Positions 54,225 to 63,767 of a DNA stretch of 64,000 nt are shown piece by piece. The stretch is from Arthrobacter sp. H35-D1 (GTDB lineage: Bacteria > Actinomycetota > Actinomycetes > Actinomycetales > Micrococcaceae). The notes below the pieces were generated by a model. The model saw nothing but the letters and a program-made list of their open reading frames with translations. It ran no database searches and was not told where the DNA came from. A program made the position numbers and the translations under genes. The stretch is taken from the NCBI RefSeq assembly GCF_030063185.1, contig NZ_JASISP010000003.1, positions 263,124 through 327,123 on the forward strand. The letters run 5' to 3'. Position 1 is the first letter of the stretch; every line of letters starts with the position of its first letter.

Positions 54225-54686
54225 TCAGGAAGCTGCAGTGGTCAAGGTGATGCCGTCAACCAGCTGCTGCAGCAATGTGGTGTCCACGCCTGCATCGGGG
54301 TCTGTGACTATGCTCAGCAGGGTCAGCCCATAGAAGGCTGAGCCGGGGAAGTGCATGCCCACCACGGACGCGATGCGCGGCACGGAGCCGCTGTCCTTGA
54401 AGTTCACGGCGACGGCGTAGAGCTCCTTGCCATCGCCGGGCAGGCTTCCTTCTGAAACTACTTGGCCGGCAAATTCACTTTGGTAGTAGGCAGCCATTTT
54501 CTGGGTCCACTCGATGGTCTGCGCGTAGTTGCCAACCTGCTCGTCATCGCGCACCACCGAGAGGAGCGTGCCGCCGGGCAGGCTGAATTGTTCGGTGCCC
54601 GGGCCTGCACTGGACTCAGCCACGGTGGCGGACCCTTCCGGCAGGGTGGCAGTGAAGCCGATGGTTGACTCAAATTGTGTGCTCAT
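54225..54686 (-). CDS. Hypothetical protein, partner of the WXG100-type gene
   Basis: This is a 153-residue protein with no signal peptide or membrane helix. It is beta-rich, acidic and moderately hydrophobic, with a conserved-looking core GMHFPGSAFYGLTLLSIV. The N-terminus is MSTQFESTIGFTATLPEG. It was not recognised as a known family. It follows the WXG100-type gene by 65 bases in the same direction, so it may be a partner, a chaperone or an immunity protein. The evidence for function is only its position. Confidence 0.65.
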   Translation of the reverse strand: MSTQFESTIGFTATLPEGSATVAESSAGPGTEQFSLPGGTLLSVVRDDEQVGNYAQTIEWTQKMAAYYQSEFAGQVVSEGSLPGDGKELYAVAVNFKDSGSVPRIASVVGMHFPGSAFYGLTLLSIVTDPDAGVDTTLLQQLVDGITLTTAAS

Positions 54687-54751
54687 GTGTGTTGGGCCTT
54701 TCGCCGTTGGACAAGATTGTGTGTCACGGAATTTCCTGGCTTCTTGGTCGA

Positions 54752-56392
54752 TCAGCCTTCGTCCCTGGTGATTTGCTCAAAGCCTGCACCGTGCGGAGGT
54801 TTGTATCCGGTGCTGATATTGCTTGTCACCTCGCGCTCGGTGCCAACCTTGAGGCTGGCCACGCCGGTGTCAACATCCACCAAATTGTCTTCCGTGTGGG
54901 CGACCGCATTTACCTGGAGCGTCACGCCGGAGGCTTCGTAGATGTCCTTCAAGTCACTGGCAGCCGCCAAGTCGTTTCCGGAGGCTTGGTTGGTCAAGTA
55001 GCTGCTGATCAGGTCCTTATTCTCTTCGGTGTTGTATATTTCCATTTTGACAGAGCCCTGTCCGCCGACCCCACTGGTGGCGGACAGGCCATCCTTTTGG
55101 CCAATGGGGGTGCCCGGAGTGTCGACGCGGAGTTCTTGGTCCATGGCAAGGGTGCCTTGAACCGTCAACGTTAGCCGCTCAATGCTGTGGTCCTCGTTCA
55201 TGTTGATATGGATTCTCGCGGAGCCGTCGCCGCTGAGTGACTGCCCGGCGCCCAGGTCCAGGTCGGCCTTGGCGCTGACAGTCAGTCCGGCAGTGGAGGT
55301 CCCCGTGGAGAGGTTCTGTTCGTAGTCCATCTCCAGGCGAGCTGAAACCGAGGCGTCGTCATTGAGCCCGCCGTGCCCTCCCACAGAGATGCTACCCAGT
55401 GCACTGTCAGTGGATCTCAGCGAGCCATTCTCCTTGGCGGCGTTGTCCAGAGTGCCCATGACGTAATCGGCGGGATTGGACACGGCATCTTTGGCGTTGC
55501 CGAATCCGTCCGGCGGCAGGTCGTCCACCATTTGATCCAAAGCGGCTTCAGCCTCCTTGCGGGAGGAAAACTCGTAGGTTCTGCTGATCTCGCCCGAGAG
55601 GGTGGCGTCCACCCCTGCCTTGGTTCCGGGGGTGTTCACGCCGCCGCCGGCGCCGCCGGAAACCTTGACCGTGGCCGAGCCATCGGCGTTCTCAGTAATG
55701 GTGGCACCAATGTGGGCTTCTCCATGGACCCATGCAACTTGGCCCTCCACCCGGAACTTGCCGTCGTCGGTGTACATGGGAATGGACTCTTTGCCCTTTT
55801 CCACAAGGTAGTCGTTGACTGCCCGGCGCACATCCGGTGGGAGGCTGCCTTTCAAGGCGGCCAGTTCCACGGCGAGCGGCACATTGTTGGGGCCGGTGCC
55901 CTCAATAATGTATTTCTGCTCTTCTTCGGACAAGCCTTCCCACCAGGCGCGAACCTCTGCTTCCGAGGCATCGCGCATCGAGTGCAGCTCATCCTTCAGC
56001 TCATTATGTCGTTCAACGCGCTCCAGATGTTCCTTGGCGCCGTCTTTGATCCGCTGCAGGGTACGATCCCAGAAACCGGGTTCGCTTCCGCCATCGCCGC
56101 CATCGCCGCCATCGCCGCTATCGCTGCTGGAAGCCTTTTCCTGTTCGGCGGCCTGTGCCACCAAGGTCTTGGCAGTGGTGGTGAGGAGGTCCTGGGCCGA
56201 GTTGAGCTGCGGGCGCATCCGGCCCTGCCAGTCCGAGCGCATCCGTGCGGCGTCGGGTCCTTGCCAGCGGCTGTGCAGGATCACCGGATGCAGCATTGCA
56301 ACTGTTCGCCTCAGCTTCTGGGACGACTGGTTGAACAGGGTGGCCAGCTCACGCAATTGCGCGGGATCCGCTCCCAGCATGTTCTCGTTCAT
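54752..56392 (-). CDS. WXG100-type protein with long C-terminal region
   Basis: This is a 546-residue protein. Residues 1-95 form a complete WXG100/ESAT-6-like domain: MLGADPAQLRELATLFNQSS, the turn HSRWQGPDAARM (W-x-G at about 47-49) and a second helix LNSAQDLLTTTAKTLVAQA. A Ser/Asp/Gly-rich linker (GDGGDGGDGG) follows. The central 300 residues are helix-rich then beta-rich, and the last 100 are mostly beta, ending in YKPPHGAGFEQI. The layout (secretion domain, linker, variable C-terminus) is that of many type VII secreted effectors, but no known toxin fold was recognised. ATG 56392 is preferred because AAAGGAA lies 5 bases upstream. Confidence 0.75.
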   Translation of the reverse strand: MNENMLGADPAQLRELATLFNQSSQKLRRTVAMLHPVILHSRWQGPDAARMRSDWQGRMRPQLNSAQDLLTTTAKTLVAQAAEQEKASSSDSGDGGDGGDGGSEPGFWDRTLQRIKDGAKEHLERVERHNELKDELHSMRDASEAEVRAWWEGLSEEEQKYIIEGTGPNNVPLAVELAALKGSLPPDVRRAVNDYLVEKGKESIPMYTDDGKFRVEGQVAWVHGEAHIGATITENADGSATVKVSGGAGGGVNTPGTKAGVDATLSGEISRTYEFSSRKEAEAALDQMVDDLPPDGFGNAKDAVSNPADYVMGTLDNAAKENGSLRSTDSALGSISVGGHGGLNDDASVSARLEMDYEQNLSTGTSTAGLTVSAKADLDLGAGQSLSGDGSARIHINMNEDHSIERLTLTVQGTLAMDQELRVDTPGTPIGQKDGLSATSGVGGQGSVKMEIYNTEENKDLISSYLTNQASGNDLAAASDLKDIYEASGVTLQVNAVAHTEDNLVDVDTGVASLKVGTEREVTSNISTGYKPPHGAGFEQITRDEG

Positions 56393-56548
56393 GGGGTTCC
56401 TTTGCATGGGCCCAAACACTCTTGGTCCCGCGTTTCAATTGTTCGAGTTGTGGCAGTGGTACTCACCGCAGGCTATCGTCATCCCGAGACCGGCACCATG
56501 GGGATCGCTGCCCATGGCGCGGAGGCGTGTGGCCACTATGCTTTTGAA

Positions 56549-57124
56549 ATGACGTTTTCGCATGCCAATCCGTATTCGCAAAGGCCGGCAGGTCGCAGAA
56601 AGTCCACGAAGGGGTCCTTGGCCGTTGCCATCGTCGTTGTTTTTTTTGGGCTGGCGCTGCTCGGTGTGGGGTCCTCCATCTTCCAGGCCGCGGGGGAGGG
56701 CCAAGCCACGGCCAGGGACCTGCAGGTGAACGGACTCCCCGGCACCGTCACCGACGCCAAGGTCATGGTGGGGCGCGGACAGGGCGGGACCAGGACCGTG
56801 TCTGAAATGGAGCTGACGTTCATGGATGAGCAGGGCATGGAACATACTGCCGGCACGACGCATATTCCCAGGCACTACCCGCCGTCGAACGCCGAGTCTG
56901 GATGGACGTCGGAATTTCCGGCGAAGGATCAGCTGCTGGGACAAGCCGTCAAATACAGGCTCGGCGACGATGCCGCCGTGGAACTGGTGGAGCAGTTGCC
57001 CGCCGCCGCGTCTGCACCTTGGACCATACCGCGCTACATCGGGCTGGTTCTCGGGATCTTTGGAATCTTCGTGCTCGTTGGGGCACTTGCCATGGGCGCC
57101 AAGAGCTTTCGCAAGCGGAGCTGA
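56549..57124 (+). CDS. DUF3592-like membrane protein
   Basis: This is a 191-residue protein with a cytoplasmic start of about 22 residues, a membrane helix (LAVAIVVVFFGLALLGVGSSI), an extracellular or periplasmic domain of about 105 residues (VNGLPGTVTDAKVMVGRG, then EMELTFMDEQGMEHTAG and VKYRLGDDAAVELVE), and a second helix near the C-terminus (IGLVLGIFGIFVLVGALAMG). The beta pattern is like DUF3592. ATG 56549 has no strong ribosome binding site; the open frame goes on upstream to 55373, antisense to the WXG100-type gene, which is rejected. It is divergent from that gene. Confidence 0.7.
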   Translation: MTFSHANPYSQRPAGRRKSTKGSLAVAIVVVFFGLALLGVGSSIFQAAGEGQATARDLQVNGLPGTVTDAKVMVGRGQGGTRTVSEMELTFMDEQGMEHTAGTTHIPRHYPPSNAESGWTSEFPAKDQLLGQAVKYRLGDDAAVELVEQLPAAASAPWTIPRYIGLVLGIFGIFVLVGALAMGAKSFRKRS

Positions 57125-57323
57125 ACACTTCAACGGATACGCTGGGTCCGCAGCCGCCCAGGATGTCCGTCCCTAGTGGTGCCGGCAGACGTTGGTGGTC
57201 GAGACTGTCGGCGACGTGCAGGTTCCACGCCAAGTTGTGTTCATCTACAGTCGATGGTCTAAATGATCGTCCGTCCTGAGACTTGTCCTAAACTGAGAGT
57301 TCACCGTGAGTAGGGGGAAGCGC

Positions 57324-60300
57324 ATGAGTCAGCAGCAGCCCGATTTGCCGATAGGCAAACAAGGGTCCAACATGCCCGGTGAGGCATACCACCAGGGCTA
57401 CCTGGACGGGCACCTTGCCGGTTGGAAGGCTGCCCTCGCCGCCCAGGGCTCCACCATGGCGGGGGACCGGACTTCTGAAGCTGCACCACCAAGAATGCCT
57501 TCCCGGCCGCCCCAAGGGGAGTCAAGCGTCGCGCTGCGGGGCTCTGCGCTCCACCAAGAACCTGTGCTCGACGAGGGCGCTGCGCTCTTCCAAGGCCCTG
57601 TGGTGCATGAAGATCCTCCCAAGGTCCTGCAACAGGTGCAGCAGCCCGCAATGCCGCAGGCTCCGACCCCGCAGGCTCCGACCCAGCAGGCTCCGACCCA
57701 GCAGGCTCCGACCCAGCAGCCCGCAACACCGCAGGCGCCCCAGCAGCAGATGTCGATGCCTCGCTACCCACAGGGGCAGCCTGAAAAACAGCAATTGCCG
57801 CGCCTTGCCAAGCCGGCTCCGCTCGATCCCGCTGCCGCTGCCGAAAAAAAGACTAAGCGTGAAACGCAAAACATCAACATCACCTTGTATGTGGCGAGCC
57901 TGCTCATGGTGGCCGCTGCAGCACTGTTTGTCGGCAGCAGCCTTCCAGTGGCTGCCCGACTCGTGGGTGTTTGGCTGGGCACGGCGCTGTTCTACTCCAC
58001 TGGACTGCTGCTCCACGGCAAGGCAGCCAAACTTAAGCCGGCAGCCGTTGCCTTTACCGGCACGGCACTGGCCATTATCCCCTTTGCCGGAGTGGCCACC
58101 TACAATTTGGGCTTTCCGGATGCACCGGCTGTATGGCTGGCCACCTCCCTTATAGGAACTGTGGCCTACATCTACGCTGCAGTGCGCTTGCGCAGCCGCC
58201 TGGTGGTCTATGTTTCCATGGCGTTCCTGCTGTCCACGGCGTGGTCGTCGGTGGCCATCATGGGGGCGGCACTTGCCTGGTATTTCACCGCCTTGATCAT
58301 CTTCGCTGCCGTGCTGGCTTTGATGGGATTCCTGCTCCAGCGCCGCGCCTCGATTGCCGGCAGCGCGAGCAGCTTGTATGCAAAGGTATTTGCTGAAATT
58401 GGCCCATGGTTTGCCCCTGTTGGCTTGGTCGGTTCACTCGTCCTTGGACTGGCACTGAACGCGGCGGACCATGCCATGGTGCTCATGGCAGGGGCCTTTT
58501 ATTACGCAGCCATGACGCTCGCCTCGGGAAACGCCCACAAGCGCTACAACTATCTGGGGTTCAGGCTTTCGTTAAGCTTCGCTGCCCCGTTCCTCGGCTG
58601 GCTGATTCAGCCTGAGCCCGTATGGGCTGCGGCGGCGTTCACCACAGTGCTGGCAATTCAGCTGCTTGCGGTTGCCTACACCCGGGGGCCGCTGTCCAAG
58701 CTTATTTGCCATGAGGCGTGGGTGCGGCGGGATGTCTACGTGAGCGTTCCCGTCATGGCAGTTGGCTCCTTCGTGTGGAGCGTGGCGGCGTTTTTGGCCA
58801 ACACGGGCACCGCCAACACAGGTACCGCCGGCATGGGCGCTTTTGCCATTTCCGTTGGAGTGGGTGTCGGCTTGATTGCGGCCATGGCCCTTGTCCCGGC
58901 GTTTCTGCCTGGCGGGGAGTGGTTGCCTCTGCCGGCTGCAGGTGCCGTGGTCTTGTGTTCGCCGTTCCTTGGAGCCATCGACTGGACTGCCTTGATCGGA
59001 GTCGCCCTGATTTATGCGCTAATCAGGTATTTCACCGTTGTCGGTTTTGTGCTCAAGCGGGCCATGCTGGTCATCGCGCGAATCCTCGTGGCAGCGCTCG
59101 TGGCTGCCTCCCTGGCAGCATTGCTTCCCGCCAATCCCGGCAAGGCGGAGCTGATCGTCACCGTGATTGCCGTCATTGCAGCCATGCAATTGCTGGCGGA
59201 CGCCTTGCTGTCCAGATATGGCACTGCCAACCCGGTGACTCGCTACTCGGCAGTGGCCTGGGCCGTCGTTGGCACCGTCCTTGTGATGGCATTGTCGGCG
59301 ACCCAATGGTTCGCCCAGGGTTCAGGGGCTCGGTTGCTCGGCGCAGAAGCGTTGCTTCCGGCCCAGTTCGTGTTGGCAGCGGCGGCCATGGGCGTTGCGG
59401 CAGCCGCATATTCCCTTCCCTTGGCGCCCCGAACGGCAGTCTCCACAGCAAGTTCAGGCACAGCAGGTTCAGGCACAGCAGGTGCACGCTCGGTATCGTC
59501 CCGAGCCACGGAGGCGCTGGCGCCGTCGTACTTTATTGTGGCGGCCCTTTGCGCAGGGCCTGTGCTGCACGCCGGTGGTGCAAGCCTGGCTTGGGCCGCC
59601 ACTGCCGCCTACCTGATCGTGGCAGGGGCACTGTTGCAGCGAGAGAGTGCACCGTTGCACCGCTGGTTGTATTGGTGGACGGCCAGGGTGGTGTCCCTGT
59701 TGCTGGCCGTGGCCTTGTTCCAGCTGTGGCTGGAGTTTGATCCGCAAACACAGCTTGCCGGGGCTCAGGTGTCCCTTGGCCACATCATCTTGCTGGCGTT
59801 GGTTCCGCAATTGCTGATTCTGCTGTTTGTGCTTCTGCGCGGCAGGGCCGTCACGGGGCTGTCGACGGATGTGTGCGTCACCCTGGCGGTAGTTTTCGGC
59901 CTCGCGATCGCCGTGGCCACCGGCGGCGACGGCGAGCGCTGGACAACCATGGTTGCCGTTGGCCTTGCCGCGGCTGCTGTCGCAGGGATTAGCGTTGCCG
60001 GGCTTGCCTCCGGCAGGGCAACGAGCCGCGAACCGTTGCTGGTGGTCACGTGGGCGCCGGCAGCGGCGCTGATCGGCATTGCGCTGGCATGCATGGGCTA
60101 CCGGCCGTTGCTTATTATTGTGGTGGCCATTGCTGTTGTGGCGTGGGCATTCGTTGCTGCTGCAGCCCGGACGCTCATGGCAAGGAGTGGGTACTTCCTG
60201 CTCGCCAGGGTGGCTGCGACAGTGCTCGTCGCTGTGGTGGTGCGTGAACTCAGTGACAATCCCACGGTGCTCTCGCTGGCTGTCACGGCAGCGCTTTTGC

Positions 60301-61727
60301 TGCAAGTGGGACTCCAAGTCCTGGCCACCAGGACTGCGCGAGTCAACGCCGCAGTGGGCGAGTCGGCCCTTCTGCAGCCGAGCCTGTGGCTCCTGCTGGC
60401 TGCGCAACTTGCCCTGCCCCTGGCCTACTTTCTTGCCGCGAGCGGATGGGTCCCGACCGGTTCCGCGGCCCGGTGGTTGGTGGCGCTGGAACTGGCGGTG
60501 CTGGCCGGTACGGCGCTTGTGGCCCAAGTCTGGCTGAAGGAGCGAGGTGCTTCCTACCTTGCCATTGTGGCAATAATGGGTGCGGCAGCGGTGGTGGCAC
60601 CGCTGTTGTTGCCCGGCGCCACGGCCCTTCTGCTCTTGGCCTTGTGCCTGGCGGCGATTGCTTGGCGCTGCGTCGGCACGCCCCGGTCGCCGGAAATGTC
60701 CTGGTATTGGCTGGTGGCCACGGGCTGCTTCCTGCTCACCGCCCAAGTGGTGGACGGCGACGCGCCCGTGGGCGTCTTTGCGATGATGTGGACGGTGGCG
60801 GCGCTGGCCTTGATCTTTGCCGGCCACTTGATCAAGCAGGATTGGGTGGTGCTGCCGGCATCGCTGTTGCTTTTCCTGGCCGCTGTGCTCTTCCGAGCCC
60901 AGGTGCTGGAGCTTTCCGGGTGGCCCGGCGTCTCTGCGTTGGCGGGATATGCGGTGGTTGTCGGTGTGCTCTATGTGGTCCGCCTGCTGCTGCTAGACGC
61001 CGCTGTTGACAGGCCGGTGGAGCGTTTCAGCCTCGTCGGCACGGCGCTTGGGGGAGGGGCATTTTTCGCATTGTGGACCATGCTCGACCACGACACGGTA
61101 CTGCTGGGTGCGGCGGCGTACACAGTCGTTGCCGTGCTCGCCTGCATGGAAGCACCTGCAGCCGCCAGTAGGCCCTGCATCGACATGGCCATTGTTTCGG
61201 GCGCAGCAGTGTGGTTCTGGGCGTCAAACAGCTATCTGGACCTGGGCCTGTTCTGGGCAATCCAGTGGTGTGCCACGGCCTTGGGAGCTTTGGCGGTCAT
61301 TCGGTACCTGGGCAATCGGCAGCAGGCTGGCAAGGCGCTGCTCATGGGAGCCGCGGCCTTTGCCAGCCTGGGCGCCTTCACCACGATCTTCAGCGGGGAA
61401 CCGGTGCAGCAGGTTGTCTCGCTGGTGGTCTTTGTGGCCCTGCTGGCTGTGGGAATGGGTCTTGACGAACGCGTCTTCACCGTTTGGGGCGCCATCGGAG
61501 TGGCCACGGCCGTGCTGTGGTATCTGAGGGGATTCACCTATATCCTGCTTGCACTGCTGGCCTTGGCACTCATTGCCTTCGCCATCTGGCGGCTGAACCG
61601 AAAGAAGCCCGACGCCGGCCAACCCCAACAGCCCATGGAACCGGCGCAGGCACCGCATCCCGACTGGCGGGAAAATCCTGACTGGCAGGAACAGCCGCTG
61701 TACCAGGACCCGCCCCGGCAGCCTTGA
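57324..61727 (+). CDS. Giant polytopic membrane protein
   Basis: This is a 1467-residue protein. Residues 1-180 are cytoplasmic and rich in Gln, Pro and Ala, with a tandem repeat of QAPTQ-like units near 115-140 (DNA 57657-57715). Residues about 190-1440 hold roughly 35-40 closely spaced membrane helices with very short loops. The end is a hydrophilic Pro-rich tail (DPPRQP). No catalytic residues, ATP site or known transporter motif were seen. Some long actinobacterial membrane proteins of unknown function, annotated only as integral membrane, share this shape. AGGGGGAAG precedes ATG 57324. It is followed closely by a convergent MFS gene. Confidence 0.8.
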   Translation: MSQQQPDLPIGKQGSNMPGEAYHQGYLDGHLAGWKAALAAQGSTMAGDRTSEAAPPRMPSRPPQGESSVALRGSALHQEPVLDEGAALFQGPVVHEDPPKVLQQVQQPAMPQAPTPQAPTQQAPTQQAPTQQPATPQAPQQQMSMPRYPQGQPEKQQLPRLAKPAPLDPAAAAEKKTKRETQNINITLYVASLLMVAAAALFVGSSLPVAARLVGVWLGTALFYSTGLLLHGKAAKLKPAAVAFTGTALAIIPFAGVATYNLGFPDAPAVWLATSLIGTVAYIYAAVRLRSRLVVYVSMAFLLSTAWSSVAIMGAALAWYFTALIIFAAVLALMGFLLQRRASIAGSASSLYAKVFAEIGPWFAPVGLVGSLVLGLALNAADHAMVLMAGAFYYAAMTLASGNAHKRYNYLGFRLSLSFAAPFLGWLIQPEPVWAAAAFTTVLAIQLLAVAYTRGPLSKLICHEAWVRRDVYVSVPVMAVGSFVWSVAAFLANTGTANTGTAGMGAFAISVGVGVGLIAAMALVPAFLPGGEWLPLPAAGAVVLCSPFLGAIDWTALIGVALIYALIRYFTVVGFVLKRAMLVIARILVAALVAASLAALLPANPGKAELIVTVIAVIAAMQLLADALLSRYGTANPVTRYSAVAWAVVGTVLVMALSATQWFAQGSGARLLGAEALLPAQFVLAAAAMGVAAAAYSLPLAPRTAVSTASSGTAGSGTAGARSVSSRATEALAPSYFIVAALCAGPVLHAGGASLAWAATAAYLIVAGALLQRESAPLHRWLYWWTARVVSLLLAVALFQLWLEFDPQTQLAGAQVSLGHIILLALVPQLLILLFVLLRGRAVTGLSTDVCVTLAVVFGLAIAVATGGDGERWTTMVAVGLAAAAVAGISVAGLASGRATSREPLLVVTWAPAAALIGIALACMGYRPLLIIVVAIAVVAWAFVAAAARTLMARSGYFLLARVAATVLVAVVVRELSDNPTVLSLAVTAALLLQVGLQVLATRTARVNAAVGESALLQPSLWLLLAAQLALPLAYFLAASGWVPTGSAARWLVALELAVLAGTALVAQVWLKERGASYLAIVAIMGAAAVVAPLLLPGATALLLLALCLAAIAWRCVGTPRSPEMSWYWLVATGCFLLTAQVVDGDAPVGVFAMMWTVAALALIFAGHLIKQDWVVLPASLLLFLAAVLFRAQVLELSGWPGVSALAGYAVVVGVLYVVRLLLLDAAVDRPVERFSLVGTALGGGAFFALWTMLDHDTVLLGAAAYTVVAVLACMEAPAAASRPCIDMAIVSGAAVWFWASNSYLDLGLFWAIQWCATALGALAVIRYLGNRQQAGKALLMGAAAFASLGAFTTIFSGEPVQQVVSLVVFVALLAVGMGLDERVFTVWGAIGVATAVLWYLRGFTYILLALLALALIAFAIWRLNRKKPDAGQPQQPMEPAQAPHPDWRENPDWQEQPLYQDPPRQP

Positions 61728-61734
61728 TCCCGGA

Positions 61735-63024
61735 TTAACGCACGCCCTTCACCTGCGCCACCGCCAAGGCGCCGGCCAGTGCGGTCACACCGGAAATCAC
61801 GAACAACAAGGTGAACCCGCCAACGGCGCTGACAAGCAAGGCTCCCAGCATGGGGGCGAAAGCCTGCGGCACCGTGAGGGCAATGTTCATGATGCCAAGG
61901 TCCTTGCCGCGTGACAACTGGTCGGGGAGCACCTCGGTGGCCAGCGCCTGATCAACTGAGAGGAAGCAGCCGTAGCCCAAGCCCAGGAGGGCGGCGGCCA
62001 CAGTGGCGGCACCCATGGTGGGGACGAAGGCAAGAATCAAGGCGGCGGAGGCCTGCAGCACCGAAGCGCCGAACACGAAGGCCCGGCGGCGACCCAATCT
62101 GTCCGAAAGCCTGCCCAGCCACAGCGACGCCACAATCACAAACAGCATGTACACAAGCGTCAACACGATGAGCGAACCCTCCGCGTCGGGCACCTCGAGG
62201 CCGTACATGAGGAAGTACAACAGCAAGCTGGTGCCAAAGGCATTGCCCAGATTGACGAGGATGCGGCTAAGCAGCGTCCAACCAAAGTCGGGGAACCGGC
62301 GCGGACTGATCCACAGACTTTCCAGCAGGGTGCCCAAGGTGAGCGGCGGCACCACACCTGGCGGCAGCACGGCGTCGTGCACAAGGAGCAGAAACGGCAG
62401 GCCCAGCACCACTAGCAATGCGGCCATGACGGCATAGCCGCCGAAGGTGCTCAATCCCAGCGCCGTGACAAGGACAAGCCCGGCGATGATGCCGATGGCT
62501 TGCGGTGCCGAAATCCAGCCCGAAACGTAGCCGCGCTGGTTGACAGGGACCTGATCGGAAATCGCCGCCGTCAGCGCTGCAGTGAGGACGCAGAAGAACG
62601 TGCTGGAGGCCACCCAACAAATGCCGATCCCCAGCAGGGACGTCTGCAGGCCCAACAGGAAAAGTGACAGGGCGAAACCTGCTGTGCCTGCCGCGATCCA
62701 GGGACGACGGCGACCAAAACGTGAGGTGGTTCGGTCGGACAGGGCGCCTGTGAGGGGGTAGGCAACGAGGGCGAAAGCGCCGGCAATGCCCGAAATGTAG
62801 CCAAAACCGAGCACGTTTTGCACCCAGTCCGTGGCGTGAAGGAACTTTTCCACTTGCAAGGGAAGCAGCAGTTGCACGGGTGTCAGCTGCGCAATCCAGA
62901 CGCCAAACCAGCTCAGCGCAAAGAACAGGATCCAGCGCCCGCCCACCCTGTGCGTGGGGACGGCTGCCAATCCATGCGTGTCCGGAACCGCTGGCATCTC
63001 GCCATTCTCGGTGACTTTGCTCAC
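61735..63024 (-). CDS. MFS transporter, sugar-type
   Basis: This is a 429-residue, 12-helix permease. It has GYISGIAGAFALVAYPLTGALSDRTTSRFGRRRPW, the loop 2-3 signature of the SLC45/GPH-like sugar carriers, and SLWLGRLSDRLGRRRAFV in the second half, the repeated signature. A Pro-Thr-His start (MPAVPDTHGLAAVPTHRVGG) precedes helix 1. The substrate is unknown; disaccharides are plausible. GTG 63024 is the open start; ATG at 62997 is also possible. It is convergent with the giant membrane protein gene, with only 7 bases between them and no terminator. Confidence 0.88.
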   Translation of the reverse strand: MSKVTENGEMPAVPDTHGLAAVPTHRVGGRWILFFALSWFGVWIAQLTPVQLLLPLQVEKFLHATDWVQNVLGFGYISGIAGAFALVAYPLTGALSDRTTSRFGRRRPWIAAGTAGFALSLFLLGLQTSLLGIGICWVASSTFFCVLTAALTAAISDQVPVNQRGYVSGWISAPQAIGIIAGLVLVTALGLSTFGGYAVMAALLVVLGLPFLLLVHDAVLPPGVVPPLTLGTLLESLWISPRRFPDFGWTLLSRILVNLGNAFGTSLLLYFLMYGLEVPDAEGSLIVLTLVYMLFVIVASLWLGRLSDRLGRRRAFVFGASVLQASAALILAFVPTMGAATVAAALLGLGYGCFLSVDQALATEVLPDQLSRGKDLGIMNIALTVPQAFAPMLGALLVSAVGGFTLLFVISGVTALAGALAVAQVKGVR

Positions 63025-63441
63025 GTGGGTAGCATCTCACGCCCGTCAAGGGCGCGGCGGAAGCGTCGAGCGGGGTTCGCGGTGCTCTGCGCCACGGCAG
63101 TCCCGATTGGCGCTCTGGCGCAGAATCCGGCATACTTATTGAGTTGTTCAAGTGCTTTTTCGTGTCCCGGTCGAGATAATGCTCGTCGCAGGGTCCAAGT
63201 CAAAGCCCAAACATAACCAATCCTTCGCAATTAGTGCGGGTACGTGCGTGAAATATTTACGACACGCCCGACCGCGGGGGTCGGAGCTTCGGCGGATTGA
63301 GGAACCCGGAAATATCCGGATTCAGTTCGTTGGGAGCGTGGCTGTGAGTGCCACATTGAACAGGTAAAAGTAAACAGCGTTTACGTCAACAGCATCGCTC
63401 CTTTTAGGATGCTTCGTTACAGGAAAGAGAGTCACGACGCC
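63025..63441 (+). promoter_or_regulatory. Gap and leader of the S10 operon
   Basis: This 417-base gap has no gene. TTGGCG (63107-63112) and CATACT (63131-63136), 18 bases apart, form the main promoter candidate. The leader would then be about 300 bases, which is common for S10 operons controlled by L4. AGGAAAGAGAG near 63421 is the ribosome binding site of rpsJ. Confidence 0.6.
63107..63136 (+). promoter_or_regulatory. Promoter-like pair for the S10 operon
   Basis: TTGGCG and CATACT with an 18-base spacer, the best sigma-70-type match in the gap before rpsJ. Confidence 0.55.
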
Positions 63442-63750
<309 letters not shown>

Positions 63751-63767
63751 GGAGGTGCTGAGAAACT

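Noticed and set aside
55373-56548. A long upstream extension of the DUF3592-like gene
   Set aside because: It is antisense to the WXG100-type gene and unlike any membrane protein.
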